A stretch of 64,000 nt of DNA from Mycolicibacterium fortuitum subsp. fortuitum (GCF_022179545.1 NZ_AP025518.1:1488001-1552000), one strand, 5' to 3'. Numbered from the stretch's first letter, positions 1 to 16,632 are shown. Translations and numbers: made by a program. The notes: generated by a model not told the origin, from the sequence alone.

Positions 1-148
1 CGAGATCGTCTCCGGCCTGGGCCTGAAGGAAGCCAAGGATCTGGTCGACGGCGCTCCCAAGCCGCTGCTGGAGAAGGTCTCCAAGGAGGCCGCCGAGGAC
101 GCCAAGGCCAAGCTCGAGGCCGCCGGCGCCAGCGTCACCGTCAAGTAG
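1..148 (+). CDS. rplL: 50S ribosomal protein L7/L12, C-terminal part
   Basis: The last 48 codons of a gene entering from the left edge, read from base 2 to the TAG at 146-148. The peptide begins [20 protein letters not shown] and ends AGASVTVK, which is the conserved C-terminal domain of L7/L12. That domain forms the ribosomal stalk and recruits translational GTPases such as EF-G and EF-Tu, both encoded later in this window. A strong hairpin follows directly, so this is the end of the rplJ-rplL transcription unit. The N-terminal dimerisation domain lies outside the window. Confidence 0.95.
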   Translation, partial: EIVSGLGLKEAKDLVDGAPKPLLEKVSKEAAEDAKAKLEAAGASVTVK

Positions 149-164
149 TCCATACCTGGACCGC

Positions 165-201
165 AAGAACCCCCGAATCCCTACGGATTCGGGGGTTCTT
201 T
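165..201 (+). terminator. Intrinsic terminator after rplL
   Basis: A perfect 16-bp inverted repeat: arms at 165-180 and 185-200 with a 4-base loop (CTAC), followed by a short T run. It closes the rplJ-rplL operon and separates it from mkl. Confidence 0.9.
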
Positions 202-349
202 GCTTGTATGGGCACGATTGGTTCGTTCCGGGCCCGGGTACTCCCGAATATTGGGAGACGAGCGTGGGTGTGATGCGCCGTGCGCTATGGTGACTCAAGC
301 CACAGGCCGCAGCAGGTGGCGGGGTGAGCCGTAGGCGGAAGGATCATTG

Positions 350-1435
350 ATGGGCGTCCAGATCGATGTGACGGGACTGAGCAAATCTTTCGGATCGTCA
401 AAGATTTGGGAAGACGTCACAATGTCGATTCCCGCTGGCGAGGTCAGCGTGCTGCTGGGCCCGTCGGGTACCGGTAAATCGGTGTTCCTGAAGTCGCTGA
501 TCGGCCTGCTGCGCCCCGAGCGCGGCTCGATCGTCATCGACGGCACCAACATCCTGGAGTGCTCGGCCAAGGAGCTCTACGAGATCCGCACCCTGTTCGG
601 TGTGCTGTTCCAGGACGGCGCGCTGTTCGGCTCGATGAACATCTACGACAACACCGCCTTCCCGTTGCGCGAGCACACGAAGAAGAGCGAGAGCGAAATC
701 CGCAACATCGTGATGGAGAAGCTCGAGCTCGTCGGTATGCCCAACGACGGCCACAAGTTCCCCGGTGAGATCTCCGGCGGTATGCGCAAGCGTGCCGGCC
801 TGGCCCGCGCCCTGGTGCTCGACCCGCAGATCATCCTCTGCGACGAGCCGGACTCCGGTCTGGACCCGGTCCGTACCGCCTACCTGAGCCAGCTGCTGAT
901 CGACATCAACGCACAGATCGACGCCACGGTGCTGATCGTGACGCACAACATCAACATCGCTCGTACCGTGCCCGACAACATCGGCATGCTGTTCCGCAAG
1001 CAGCTGGTCATGTTCGGCCCCCGCGAGGTGCTGCTGACCAGCGAGGAGCCCGTCGTCAAGCAGTTCCTCAACGGCCGTCGTATCGGCCCGATCGGTATGT
1101 CGGAGGAGAAGGACGAGGCGACCGCGGCCGCCGAGCAGGCCATGCTGGATGCCGGCCAGCACGACGGCGGCGTGGAGGAGATCGAAGGCGTGCCGCCGCA
1201 GCTGACCGCTACCCCGGGTATGCCCGAGCGCAAGGGTGTGGCCCGGCGCCAGGCCCGGGTGCGGGAGATCCTGCACACCCTGCCGCCCGCCGCCCAGGCC
1301 GCGATCCTCGACGACCTGGAGGGCACCCACAAGTACGCGGTGCACGAGTTCGGTGATGAGCCCACCGCGCGCCACCAGCGGCCGGTCGAGGACGACGCGC
1401 CGACCGGAGCCATCGAGGTGCCTCACCAGAGCTGA
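350..1435 (+). CDS. mkl: ABC transporter ATPase for Mce lipid import (Mkl/MceG)
   Basis: A 361-residue ABC ATPase. Walker A GPSGTGKS is at about residues 37-44, the signature SGGMRKRAG at 142-150, and Walker B ILCDEPDSGLDP around D165/E166. The family energises the mycobacterial Mce lipid importers and sits on the inner face of the membrane with YrbE permeases, which are not encoded here. The roughly 110-residue C-terminal extension, with the motifs MSEEKDEAT and GTHKYAVHE, is typical of the mycobacterial MceG/Mkl type. A Shine-Dalgarno-like GGAAGGA at 337-343 precedes the ATG; a TTG at 347 is an alternative that adds one residue. The gene stands alone between two terminators. Confidence 0.93.
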   Translation: MGVQIDVTGLSKSFGSSKIWEDVTMSIPAGEVSVLLGPSGTGKSVFLKSLIGLLRPERGSIVIDGTNILECSAKELYEIRTLFGVLFQDGALFGSMNIYDNTAFPLREHTKKSESEIRNIVMEKLELVGMPNDGHKFPGEISGGMRKRAGLARALVLDPQIILCDEPDSGLDPVRTAYLSQLLIDINAQIDATVLIVTHNINIARTVPDNIGMLFRKQLVMFGPREVLLTSEEPVVKQFLNGRRIGPIGMSEEKDEATAAAEQAMLDAGQHDGGVEEIEGVPPQLTATPGMPERKGVARRQARVREILHTLPPAAQAAILDDLEGTHKYAVHEFGDEPTARHQRPVEDDAPTGAIEVPHQS

Positions 1436-1444
1436 GTTTCATCG

Positions 1445-1481
1445 ATCAGGCCGGACCCCGAGGGTCCGGCCTGATTTGTTT
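1445..1481 (+). terminator. Intrinsic terminator after mkl
   Basis: A perfect 14-bp stem (arms 1445-1458 and 1462-1475) with a CGA loop, followed by a T-rich stretch (TTTGTTTG). It starts 10 bases past the mkl stop. Confidence 0.9.
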
Positions 1482-1505
1482 GTATCGCGAGAGCAGGAGC
1501 TGACG

Positions 1506-2615
1506 ATGCTGCCGCAGGCCGGTCAGGGGGTCCGATTCGAGAAGATCGGCAGCAGTACCACCCGGGCGTACGGTGTGGCGCACTCGCGCATGCACTACCA
1601 GCTGGCCCGCGCCGAATACCTGTCCAAGCGTGGGCTGTGGCTGATGATGGCTCTGGCGACCACGGGGGCGCCCGTGGTCGCCGTACTTTTCGGCGCCGCA
1701 CCCTTCACGGCTGAGACCTCTCAGTACTTGCTCTACGGGCTGGCGTTCAGCGTTGCCATGGGCGTCGGATGCTTCGTGGTCTTCGGCGTCGGCGTGCTCT
1801 ACCTCGCGGGGCCGCGGAGTTGGTTTATGAAACTTCCGGTGGGCACTCCCATATGCGCCGAGTTCACGCCGGACTCCGTCGGCATCGGCTGGCGGGGCAA
1901 CTTCGACACGGTCTTTCTCGACCAGATAGTTCAGGTCCGGCACATCGCCTCGGTGCTGGTGGTGCAGGGTCTCGGTGACGTCGAGCTGCTGATCCCCGAC
2001 GAACTCGCCCCGCCCGAGGTTGCGGCGGGCCTGGTGTCCAGCTACGGGACGCGCCGGCGGCCGGCGGCGGTGAGTCCGTCGGGTCCGCAGCACGCCGCGC
2101 CCGACGGGCTGCTGGGTCTCGGGAGCGACGGGGTGACCCGCACGGCGGCCATCGCCGACGAAGGATTGGCCGACCGGCTGAGTTCGGCGGTTCGACGCAG
2201 CTTGATGACGCGCCTGAGCCTCGTGGTGGTGGTCCTGGTGACGGTGCTGGTGCTCGGCTACTCGTATGTCGAGAACGGGGAGTTGACCCGGACTTCAATG
2301 CTCTCCGCCGCGGCGCTGCTGGCCGCCGGAACGGGCGCGATCGGGTATGTCGTGTGCATCGCGACGCCGACGAAGTTTCGCCAGTTGGTTCCGCCCGGCG
2401 CGCCGATCGCGGCGGAGTTCGGCCCACAGCACATCAGCCTTCGTCTCGGGGGCCACCGGCAATCGGTGGACCTCGGGACGATAGAGCACATTTGGCACGC
2501 CGACCAGGTATTTCACGTGGTCGTCCGTGGCCTCGGAGCTGGTTTGGTCATCCCGGAGCAGCTGGTTCCGCCGGAGGTGGTCTCCGGGCTGTTCGTGCAT
2601 TTCGGTGCGCCATGA
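1506..2615 (+). CDS. Membrane protein with an internal duplication
   Basis: A 369-residue protein of unknown function. I chose ATG 1506 because AGGAG lies at 1495-1499; the open frame reaches further upstream but into mkl and its terminator. Each half has two hydrophobic helices (about residues 40-105 and 235-285) followed by a soluble domain. The soluble domains resemble each other: PVGTPICAEF...LLIPDELAPPEVAAGL in the first half against PPGAPIAAEF...LVIPEQLVPPEVVSGL in the second. This suggests a tandem duplication of a two-helix plus soluble unit, possibly PH-like as in YcxB-type proteins (inference). No catalytic motif is visible. The distance to the terminated mkl suggests its own promoter. 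Confidence 0.75.
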   Translation: MLPQAGQGVRFEKIGSSTTRAYGVAHSRMHYQLARAEYLSKRGLWLMMALATTGAPVVAVLFGAAPFTAETSQYLLYGLAFSVAMGVGCFVVFGVGVLYLAGPRSWFMKLPVGTPICAEFTPDSVGIGWRGNFDTVFLDQIVQVRHIASVLVVQGLGDVELLIPDELAPPEVAAGLVSSYGTRRRPAAVSPSGPQHAAPDGLLGLGSDGVTRTAAIADEGLADRLSSAVRRSLMTRLSLVVVVLVTVLVLGYSYVENGELTRTSMLSAAALLAAGTGAIGYVVCIATPTKFRQLVPPGAPIAAEFGPQHISLRLGGHRQSVDLGTIEHIWHADQVFHVVVRGLGAGLVIPEQLVPPEVVSGLFVHFGAP

Positions 2616-2820
2616 CAGGAAGCGAAACTCAGGCTGCTCAGCAGTGGCGCGAGCTGCGGTTCTGGGGGATAGTTCACCCCATCAAACCGCGCGTCACCTC
2701 TTGACGGACGGCCATGGACAGGCCAATCTGTTGGGCAGCATGTGTGAAGGGTTTAGGGACGCCAGCCAGCGCCGGACACCCGATTCATGCGGTGGGCACG
2801 TAGTGGTTGGTGGATGCACG

Positions 2821-2849
2821 TTGAATAAGCGGCGGTCTTGCGCTATTGT
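2821..2849 (+). promoter_or_regulatory. Candidate rpoBC promoter in a 442-bp gap
   Basis: The gap 2616-3057 holds no convincing gene. A sigma-A-like pair is visible: TTGAAT at 2821-2826 and TATTGT at 2844-2849, 17 bp apart. That puts a start about 200 bases before rpoB. A second possible -10, CATAAT at 2896-2901, has no good -35. The long leader fits the long untranslated leaders known for mycobacterial rpoB, but the transcription start is not proven. Confidence 0.55.
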
Positions 2850-2931
2850 TGGACGTTGCGCTGGCTGCACCCTGCCCACCCTCACCTGATCTGCACATAA
2901 TGTTCTAGCCTGAGCGTTGCTCAGCATCTAG

Positions 2932-10554
<7,623 letters not shown>

Positions 10555-10570
10555 CGCGTAGCTGCGCGAG

Positions 10571-10620
10571 CAGACGCGAATGTCCCCGCACGCCCGGCGT
10601 GTCGGGGACATTTGCGTCTG
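10571..10620 (+). terminator. Hairpin after rpoC
   Basis: Inverted repeat with arms 10571-10588 and 10603-10620, 18 bp with a single G/T mismatch, and no T run behind it. It belongs to a family of similar hairpins in this window that share GAGCAGAC or AACAGAC at the left arm (see 11198 and 57151). It probably ends rpoBC transcription, perhaps with help from Rho. Confidence 0.65.
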
Positions 10621-11199
10621 GGGCTGATGGTCCATCAGAGAACTGGGGCGCCGTTACAGCGTGTGCACGGTCGGTTGGCGACGGCTCCGTCATGGACAGC
10701 CATCGAAGTCGCGCGAACCTTGCGCCGGCCGCGTGCCTTGGCGGTGCTCGACGCCGCTGTGCGTAGCGGCACCTGCAGTGCAGCGGAACTCGACGCAGCG
10801 ATACGGCAGCAGAAGGGTCGGCGCGGGATCGTCAAGGTCCGCGAGCTGCTGCCGCACGCCGACGGCCGCGCGGAGTCTCCGATGGAGAGTGAAGCACGGC
10901 TCGCGTTCATCGACGGCGGATTGCCATTGCCGGAGTTGCAGTACGAGATCGTCGATCGGCGTGGGCAACTGTGGCGCGTCGATTTCGCTTGGCCGGAAGC
11001 GATGGTGGTGGCCGAGTACGAGAGCATGGATTGGCATGCCAGCCGCGAGGCGCTCAAGCACGACCGGCTGAAGGTCGCCCGGCTGCAGGAGTGCGGTTGG
11101 ATGTCAGTCCCGCTGGTGGTCGATGATGTACGACGCCGTCCATCGGACCTGGTTGCCAGGATTCGCCACCATCTGGAGCGCCCCTCACTCGCGGGCTGA
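10612..11199 (+). pseudogene. 5'-truncated AbiEi/DUF559-like protein remnant
   Basis: A 195-codon frame that matches, as I recall the family, only the middle and C-terminal parts of the roughly 290-residue actinobacterial AbiEi-antitoxin/DUF559-type proteins. It contains the Vsr-like nuclease-fold segment ...ESEARLAFI... and VDFAWPEAMVVAEYES, followed by H-R-K motifs. The N-terminal winged-helix part is absent, and the reading frame begins inside the rpoC terminator hairpin. ATG 10627 is the first ATG but has no ribosome site. I read it as a deletion remnant whose 5' end was lost at the hairpin. An expressed short protein cannot be excluded, because the rest of the frame is intact. Confidence 0.6.
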
Positions 11200-11253
11200 G
11201 CAGACACATATGTCCCCGACACGCCGCGGAATGAGGGGCATATGTGTCTGCTC
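11198..11253 (+). terminator. Hairpin after the truncated gene
   Basis: Arms 11198-11217 and 11235-11253 pair over 19 bp with one bulged base. The left arm starts on the last two bases of the upstream stop codon. There is no T run on the plus strand; a run of seven A follows at about 11261-11267. The left arm GAGCAGACACATATGTCCCC closely resembles that of the rpoC hairpin. Confidence 0.65.
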
Positions 11254-11285
11254 GGCGGACAAAAAAACTTTCTAGACTTGGCGAC

Positions 11286-12038
11286 GTGCTCATCGGCTCG
11301 CATGTAGACAACACCGATCCATTGGCCGCGGCCGCCGCAGACGGCGCCGACGTGGTGCAGTTCTTTCTCGGCAACCCGCAGAGCTGGAAGAAACCCAAGC
11401 CCAGAGATGACGCCGAGGTGCTCAAGGCGTCGAGCGTTCCGCTGTACGTCCATGCGCCGTACCTGATCAACGTGGCCTCGGCCAACAACCGCGTGCGGAT
11501 TCCGTCCCGCAAGATCCTTCAGGACACCTGCGATGCCGCCGCCGAGATCGGCGCCACCGCGGTGATCGTCCACGGCGGCCATGCCGACGACAACGACATG
11601 GAGGCCGGGTTCGAGCGGTGGGCCAAAGCGCTGGACTATCTGAACACTGACGTGCCGGTGTACCTGGAGAACACCGCGGGCGGTGACCACGCCATGGCGC
11701 GGCATTTCGACACCATCGCCCGGTTGTGGGATTCCATCGGGGACAAGGGAATTGGTTTCTGCCTCGACACGTGCCATGCGTGGGCGGCCGGGGAGGCGTT
11801 GATCGACGCGGTGGACCGGATCAAGGCCATCACCGGACGCATCGACCTGGTGCACTGCAACGATTCGCGCGACGCGGCCGGTTCGGGTGCTGACCGGCAC
11901 GCCAATTTCGGTGCCGGCCAGATCGATCCGCAGTTGCTGGCGGCAGTCGTCAAAGCCGCGGATGCACCGGTGATCTGTGAGACCGCGGAAGCCGGGCGCA
12001 AGGACGACATCGCATTTCTCCGCGAGCACGCGGGCTGA
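11286..12038 (+). CDS. nfo: Endonuclease IV
   Basis: Zinc-dependent AP endonuclease of base-excision repair, 250 residues, cleaving DNA 5' to abasic sites. The GTG start at 11286 gives MLIGSHV, the usual family N-terminus; the open frame extends further upstream only into the hairpin. Family metal-binding motifs are visible: GSH at the start, [24 protein letters not shown] and HCNDSRD, and the C-terminal CETAEAG. It corresponds to M. tuberculosis Rv0670 (end). It is monocistronic by spacing. Confidence 0.95.
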   Translation: MLIGSHVDNTDPLAAAAADGADVVQFFLGNPQSWKKPKPRDDAEVLKASSVPLYVHAPYLINVASANNRVRIPSRKILQDTCDAAAEIGATAVIVHGGHADDNDMEAGFERWAKALDYLNTDVPVYLENTAGGDHAMARHFDTIARLWDSIGDKGIGFCLDTCHAWAAGEALIDAVDRIKAITGRIDLVHCNDSRDAAGSGADRHANFGAGQIDPQLLAAVVKAADAPVICETAEAGRKDDIAFLREHAG

Positions 12039-12103
12039 CACGCTCGGCGACCTGAACCGTTTTCAACGGCACCATGGCGCACAGGTGAACTAACGTCACC
12101 TCT

Positions 12104-13219
12104 GTGACCGCGGTTGATGACTCGGTAACCGACGAAGCTCCAGCGCAATCGAGCGCCGACACCCGTGGCCGTCGGCTCCGCGTTCTGCGCTACGGCGCGA
12201 TCGCGGTGTGGGCGGCGGTGGTCATCTACCGCACCGTCACCGACGGGTTCGCGTTCAACCGGGAACTGTTGCTGCTCTACATCGCGACCGGCCTGCTGGC
12301 CGCGAGCATCGGTCAGGGGCGGCGGATGCTCTACGTCATCAGGGACTGGCTGCCTTTCGCCGTGGTGCTGGCCGCCTACGACCTGAGCCGCGGTGCGGCG
12401 ACCCTCGTCGGCAGGCCGACCCTGTGGCAGTGGCAGGTCGACGCCGACCGATGGCTGTTCTTCGGCACCGTGCCCACCGTGTGGCTTCAGGAGCGGCTGA
12501 AAATGCTGCATCCGCCATGGTGGGAAGTCGTCATCAGCACCGTCTACATGTCGTTCTTCATCCTTCCCTACGTGGTGGCCGGGGTGCTGTGGCTGCGGGA
12601 CCGCGAGGAGTGGAAACGGTTCGTTCGCTTGTTCGTCGGGCTCTCGTTCGCCGCGCTGGTCATCTACGCTCTACTGCCCGCCGCACCGCCGTGGGCTGCG
12701 GCCCGATGCAGCGCCGATGACGTCGACGGTGGCCCATCCGATCCAAGGTGCATGTTCCGATCGGCGCGCGAAGCGGTCGACGGCGGACTGCTCGGCGCCA
12801 TGCAGGAGAGCCGCGACGGCGCGCACGAGTGGATCGAACGCATCGTCACCCGCGGCTGGGGCAAGCTTCATCTGCACACCGCGACGGCGTTGATCGATCA
12901 GGGTCAGGCCAGCGTGAATCTGGTGGCGGCCATCCCGTCACTACATGCCGGTCTGACCGCTGCGGTGGCGGTCTTCCTGTGGCGCCGGGTCAACGGCGGA
13001 TGGCGGCCACTATTGGTGGCCTACCCGCTCATCATGGCCTTCACGCTGGTCTACACCGCCGAGCACTACGTGGTCGACATTCTGCTCGGCTGGGCTTTGG
13101 CGGCCGTGGTGATGTTCGCGCTCAATCGCTACGAAGCGTGGCGGTCGAGCCCGCCTGTCCCGGTCCGACGGGACAACGTGCAGCCGGCGGCGCCCGGCGC
13201 CGAACTCGACCCGGCCTGA
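12104..13219 (+). CDS. PAP2-superfamily integral membrane enzyme
   Basis: A 371-residue protein with a GTG start and about six hydrophobic helices. Motifs of the PAP2/inositol-phosphorylceramide-synthase-like family are visible: PSLHAG near residue 275 and EHYVVDILLGW (HxxxD) near 310. These supply the two catalytic histidines and the aspartate of phosphotransfer chemistry. Its substrate is likely a membrane lipid phosphate or a phosphoinositol donor, which is inference from the family. A charged loop with DVDGGPSDPRC lies between helices on the probable outer face. In M. tuberculosis this position between end and fadE8 is held by lpqP, which is not present here. Confidence 0.8.
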   Translation: MTAVDDSVTDEAPAQSSADTRGRRLRVLRYGAIAVWAAVVIYRTVTDGFAFNRELLLLYIATGLLAASIGQGRRMLYVIRDWLPFAVVLAAYDLSRGAATLVGRPTLWQWQVDADRWLFFGTVPTVWLQERLKMLHPPWWEVVISTVYMSFFILPYVVAGVLWLRDREEWKRFVRLFVGLSFAALVIYALLPAAPPWAAARCSADDVDGGPSDPRCMFRSAREAVDGGLLGAMQESRDGAHEWIERIVTRGWGKLHLHTATALIDQGQASVNLVAAIPSLHAGLTAAVAVFLWRRVNGGWRPLLVAYPLIMAFTLVYTAEHYVVDILLGWALAAVVMFALNRYEAWRSSPPVPVRRDNVQPAAPGAELDPA

Positions 13220-13315
13220 GCGCCTTTCGCTTTGCCACGCTGGATGGCTGCGGACATCCACGGTCATCCAGCGTGACAACGTGGCGGGCGAGACGGGCCG
13301 AGATCGACGGCATCA

Positions 13316-13349
13316 TTACAACTATTGTGCGGTTGTCGGAAATTTGTAA
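13316..13349. promoter_or_regulatory. Inverted repeat upstream of the fadE8 operon
   Basis: TTACAA at 13316-13321 and TTGTAA at 13344-13349 form an inverted repeat with a 22-base spacer, 10 bases before the fadE8 ATG. It lies in a locally AT-richer patch. It could bind the PaaX-type regulator encoded in this operon, but nothing in the sequence ties it to that protein. Confidence 0.3.
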
Positions 13350-13359
13350 CACTGGGGTC

Positions 13360-14988
13360 ATGGTCGATACACATGTCGTCACCAATCAGGTCCCCCCGCT
13401 GGAGGACTACAACCCCGCCACCTCACCTGTGCTCGCCGAGGCGCTGATCCGCGAAGGCGGCGAGTGGGGCATCGACGAGGTCCACGAACTGGGCGCCATC
13501 AACGGCAGTGTCCAGGCGCAGCGCTGGGGCGAACTGGCCGACCGCAACCAGCCGGTGCTGCACACCCACGACCGCTACGGGCACCGTATCGACGAGGTCG
13601 AGTACGACCCGGCCTACCACCAGCTGATGAACGTGGCCGTCACCCACGGCCTGCACGGCGCCCCGTGGGCAGATGACCGCGAGGGCTCGCACGTCGTGCG
13701 CGCAGCCAAGACTTCGGTGTGGACAGTCGAGCCCGGGCACATGTGCCCGATCTCGATGACCTACGCCGTCGTGCCTGCGCTGCGGTTCAACCCGGAGCTG
13801 GCCGCCATCTACGAGCCGTTGCTGACCAGCCGGGTCTATGACCCCGAACTCAAGCTCGCGACCACGAAAGCCGGAATCACGGCGGGCATGTCGATGACGG
13901 AGAAACAGGGCGGCTCCGATGTCCGCGCCGGCACCACCGAGGCCACACCCAACAGCGACGGCACCTACTCGCTGCGCGGACACAAGTGGTTCACCTCGGC
14001 ACCGATGGGTGACATCTTCCTGGTGCTCGCCCAGGCCCCGGGCGGCCTGAGCTGTTTCTTCCTGCCGCGCATCCTGCCCGACGGCAGCCGCAACCGGATG
14101 TTCCTGCAGCGCCTCAAGGACAAACTCGGCAATCACGCCAACGCCTCCAGCGAGGTCGAGTACGACGGCGCCACCGCTTGGCTGGTCGGCGAGGAAGGCC
14201 GCGGTGTGCCGACCATCATCGAGATGGTCAATCTCACCCGCCTGGATTGCACGCTGGGCAGCGCCACCAGCATGCGCACCGGTCTGACCCGTGCGGTGCA
14301 CCACGCCCAGCATCGAAAGGCGTTCGGCGCCTACCTGATCGACCAGCCGTTGATGCGCAACGTGCTCGCTGACCTGGCCGTGGAGGCCGAGGCTGCGACC
14401 ATGCTGGCGATGCGGATGGCAGGCGCGACCGACAAGGCCGTCCGCGGTGACGACCGTGAGGCATTGCTGCGCCGGATCGGTCTGGCGGCAGGCAAGTACT
14501 GGGTGTGCAAGCGGGCCACCCCGCATGCCGCCGAAGCGATGGAGTGCCTGGGCGGTAACGGTTATGTCGAGGATTCCGGGATGCCGCGGTTGTACCGTGA
14601 GGCCCCGCTGATGGGCATCTGGGAAGGCTCGGGCAACGTCAGCGCACTGGATACGTTGCGCGCCATGGCAACCCGTCCGGAGTCCGTCGAGGTGCTGTTC
14701 GACGAGCTCGCCAAGACCGCCGGGCAAGACCCCCGGCTGGATCGCCACGTCACCACGTTGCAGACGCAACTGCAGGACTTCGAGACCATCCAGTACCGCG
14801 GCCGCAAGGTCGCCGAGGACATCTCGCTGGCGTTGCAGGGTGCGCTGCTGGTGCGCCACGGTCACCCGGCCGTGGCCGAGGCGTTCCTGGCCAGCCGGCT
14901 GGGCGGGCAGTGGGGCCAGGCCTTCGGCACTCTGCCGACCGGCCTGGACCTGGCGCCGATCCTCGAGCGAGTCCTGGTGAAGGGATGA
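13360..14988 (+). CDS. fadE8: Acyl-CoA dehydrogenase, AidB/FadE8 type
   Basis: A 542-residue flavin acyl-CoA dehydrogenase of the large AidB-like subclass. ATG 13360 begins MVDTHVVTNQVPPLEDYNP, the characteristic N-terminus; the frame is open upstream, but only through the previous gene. FAD-contacting motifs MTEKQGGSDVRAGTT and KWFTSAP and the C-terminal ECLGGNGYVED are intact, with REAPLMGIWEGSGN beyond. It matches M. tuberculosis FadE8 (Rv0672). It heads an operon with echA4, paaX and echA5; its stop overlaps the next start (ATGA). The set suggests breakdown of a CoA-activated substrate under PaaX-type control. Confidence 0.9.
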   Translation: MVDTHVVTNQVPPLEDYNPATSPVLAEALIREGGEWGIDEVHELGAINGSVQAQRWGELADRNQPVLHTHDRYGHRIDEVEYDPAYHQLMNVAVTHGLHGAPWADDREGSHVVRAAKTSVWTVEPGHMCPISMTYAVVPALRFNPELAAIYEPLLTSRVYDPELKLATTKAGITAGMSMTEKQGGSDVRAGTTEATPNSDGTYSLRGHKWFTSAPMGDIFLVLAQAPGGLSCFFLPRILPDGSRNRMFLQRLKDKLGNHANASSEVEYDGATAWLVGEEGRGVPTIIEMVNLTRLDCTLGSATSMRTGLTRAVHHAQHRKAFGAYLIDQPLMRNVLADLAVEAEAATMLAMRMAGATDKAVRGDDREALLRRIGLAAGKYWVCKRATPHAAEAMECLGGNGYVEDSGMPRLYREAPLMGIWEGSGNVSALDTLRAMATRPESVEVLFDELAKTAGQDPRLDRHVTTLQTQLQDFETIQYRGRKVAEDISLALQGALLVRHGHPAVAEAFLASRLGGQWGQAFGTLPTGLDLAPILERVLVKG

Positions 14989-15899
14989 CGGTCGACACGC
15001 TGTCCACGATGACCTACGAGGTCACCGACCGGATCGCCCGAATCACGTTCAACCGTCCCGAAAAAGGCAACTCGATCGTCGCCGACACCCCGGTGGAACT
15101 GCAGTCTCTGGTCGAACGTGCGGATCTGGATCCCAACGTCCACGTGATCCTGGTGTCAGGCCGGGGCGAGGGCTTCTGTGCGGGATTCGACCTGTCGGCC
15201 TACGCCGACGGAACCGGCGAGGCCGGGGGAGGCCGCTACGAAGGAACCGTGCTGTCCGGCAGGACCCAGGCGATCAACCACCTTCCCGATCAACCGTGGG
15301 ATCCGATGGTCGACTATCAGATGATGAGCCGCTTCGTGCGCGGCTTTTCGAGTCTGATGCACTGTGACAAGCCGACGGTGGTGAAGATCCACGGTTACTG
15401 CGTGGCCGGCGGCACCGACATCGCGCTGCACGCCGACCAGGTCATCGCCGCCTCCGATGCCAAGATCGGCTACCCGCCCATGCGGGTGTGGGGCGTTCCG
15501 GCGGCCGGGCTGTGGGCGCACCGGCTGGGGGATCAACGTGCCAAACGCCTTCTGTTCACCGGGGATTGCATCACCGGTGCGCAGGCGGCCGAGTGGGGTG
15601 TGGCGGTCGAGGCCCCCGAGCCCGAAGATCTCGATGAGCGCACCGAACGCCTCGTCGCGCGGATCGCGGCCATGCCGGTCAATCAGCTCATCATGGCCAA
15701 ACTCGCCTGCAACTCCGCGCTGCTGCAGCAGGGTGTGGCGACCAGTCGGATGGTGAGCACGGTGTTCGACGGCATCGCCCGGCACACGCCGGAAGGGCAC
15801 GCGTTCGTCGCCGACGCGGTTGAACACGGCTTCCGCGAGGCGGTGCGCCACCGCGACGAACCGATGGGTGATTACGGACGCCGGCCTTCCGGGGTCTGA
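14985..15899 (+). CDS. echA4: Enoyl-CoA hydratase/isomerase
   Basis: A 304-residue crotonase-fold protein. The oxyanion-hole segments are GEGFCAGFDLSAYAD and KIHGYCVAGGTDIALHAD. It starts at ATG 14985, overlapping the fadE8 stop by four bases, so translation is coupled. It is longer than a minimal crotonase (about 260 residues) because of an insertion around residues 75-120 (YEGTVLSGRTQAINHLPDQP), as in the M. tuberculosis EchA4 type. The true substrate is unknown. Confidence 0.87.
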   Translation: MTVDTLSTMTYEVTDRIARITFNRPEKGNSIVADTPVELQSLVERADLDPNVHVILVSGRGEGFCAGFDLSAYADGTGEAGGGRYEGTVLSGRTQAINHLPDQPWDPMVDYQMMSRFVRGFSSLMHCDKPTVVKIHGYCVAGGTDIALHADQVIAASDAKIGYPPMRVWGVPAAGLWAHRLGDQRAKRLLFTGDCITGAQAAEWGVAVEAPEPEDLDERTERLVARIAAMPVNQLIMAKLACNSALLQQGVATSRMVSTVFDGIARHTPEGHAFVADAVEHGFREAVRHRDEPMGDYGRRPSGV

Positions 15900-15900
15900 C

Positions 15901-16632
15901 ATGCCCGGGCTCAAACGGATGACGGCTCGCTCGGTGGTGCTGAGCGTGCTGCTCGGTGCGCATCCGGCCTGGGCGAGTGCGGCCGAACTGATCCGGCTGA
16001 CAGCAGATTTCGACATCAAGGAGCCGACGCTGCGGGTGGCGCTGACCCGCATGGTCAGTGCGGGCGATCTGGTTCGCTCGGAAGACGGGTATCGGTTGTC
16101 GGACCGGCTGCTGAACCGGCAGCGCCGCCAGGATGACGCGATCGATCCACGATTGCGGGCGTACGACGGCCAATGGCTGACGCTGGTCATCACCAGTGTC
16201 GGCACGGATGCCCGTACCAGGGCATCGCTGCGGAACACCCTGCAGCAGTTCCGGTTCGGTGAACTGCGCGAGGGCGTGTGGATGCGGCCCGACAATCTCG
16301 AGCAGGCGTTACCCGAAGAGATCACCGGCCGCGTGCGGCTGCTGCACACCCGGGACGACGATCCGGCCGGACTGGCCGCCGAGCTGTGGGATCTTCCCGG
16401 CTGGCGACGTACCGGCGAGCAGTTGTTGGACGAGATGACTGCCGCGGCCGATGTGCCGGGAAGATTCGTCGCTGCCGCCGGCATCGTGCGGCACCTTCTC
16501 GCCGACCCGGTGTTGCCCGACGAGCTCCTGCCGGAGGGCTGGCCGGGCGCGCATCTGCGTAGGGCCTACAACGATTTCGCCGCCGAACTCGTCGACCGGC
16601 GCGACCAGAACGAAGTGATGGAGGCAACGTGA
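15901..16632 (+). CDS. PaaX-family transcriptional repressor
   Basis: A 243-residue regulator whose ATG lies one base after the echA4 stop. The N-terminal winged helix (TARSVVLSVLLGAHP...IKEPTLRVALTRMVSAGDL) and the central PaaX-like segment (QWLTLVITSV...RFGELREGVWMRPDN) are clear. PaaX proteins repress phenylacetate catabolism and respond to phenylacetyl-CoA. This one sits inside a beta-oxidation operon and may respond to an acyl-CoA intermediate (inference). It matches Rv0674. Its stop overlaps the echA5 start. Confidence 0.85.
   Translation: MPGLKRMTARSVVLSVLLGAHPAWASAAELIRLTADFDIKEPTLRVALTRMVSAGDLVRSEDGYRLSDRLLNRQRRQDDAIDPRLRAYDGQWLTLVITSVGTDARTRASLRNTLQQFRFGELREGVWMRPDNLEQALPEEITGRVRLLHTRDDDPAGLAAELWDLPGWRRTGEQLLDEMTAAADVPGRFVAAAGIVRHLLADPVLPDELLPEGWPGAHLRRAYNDFAAELVDRRDQNEVMEAT

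Noticed and set aside
1236..1505. Upstream extension of the membrane-protein frame
   Set aside because: It overlaps mkl and its terminator hairpin, while ATG 1506 has a good ribosome site.
12748..13359. N-terminal extension of the acyl-CoA dehydrogenase
   Set aside because: It runs through the PAP2 gene in another frame and has no homology to the family; MVDTHV at 13360 is the natural start.
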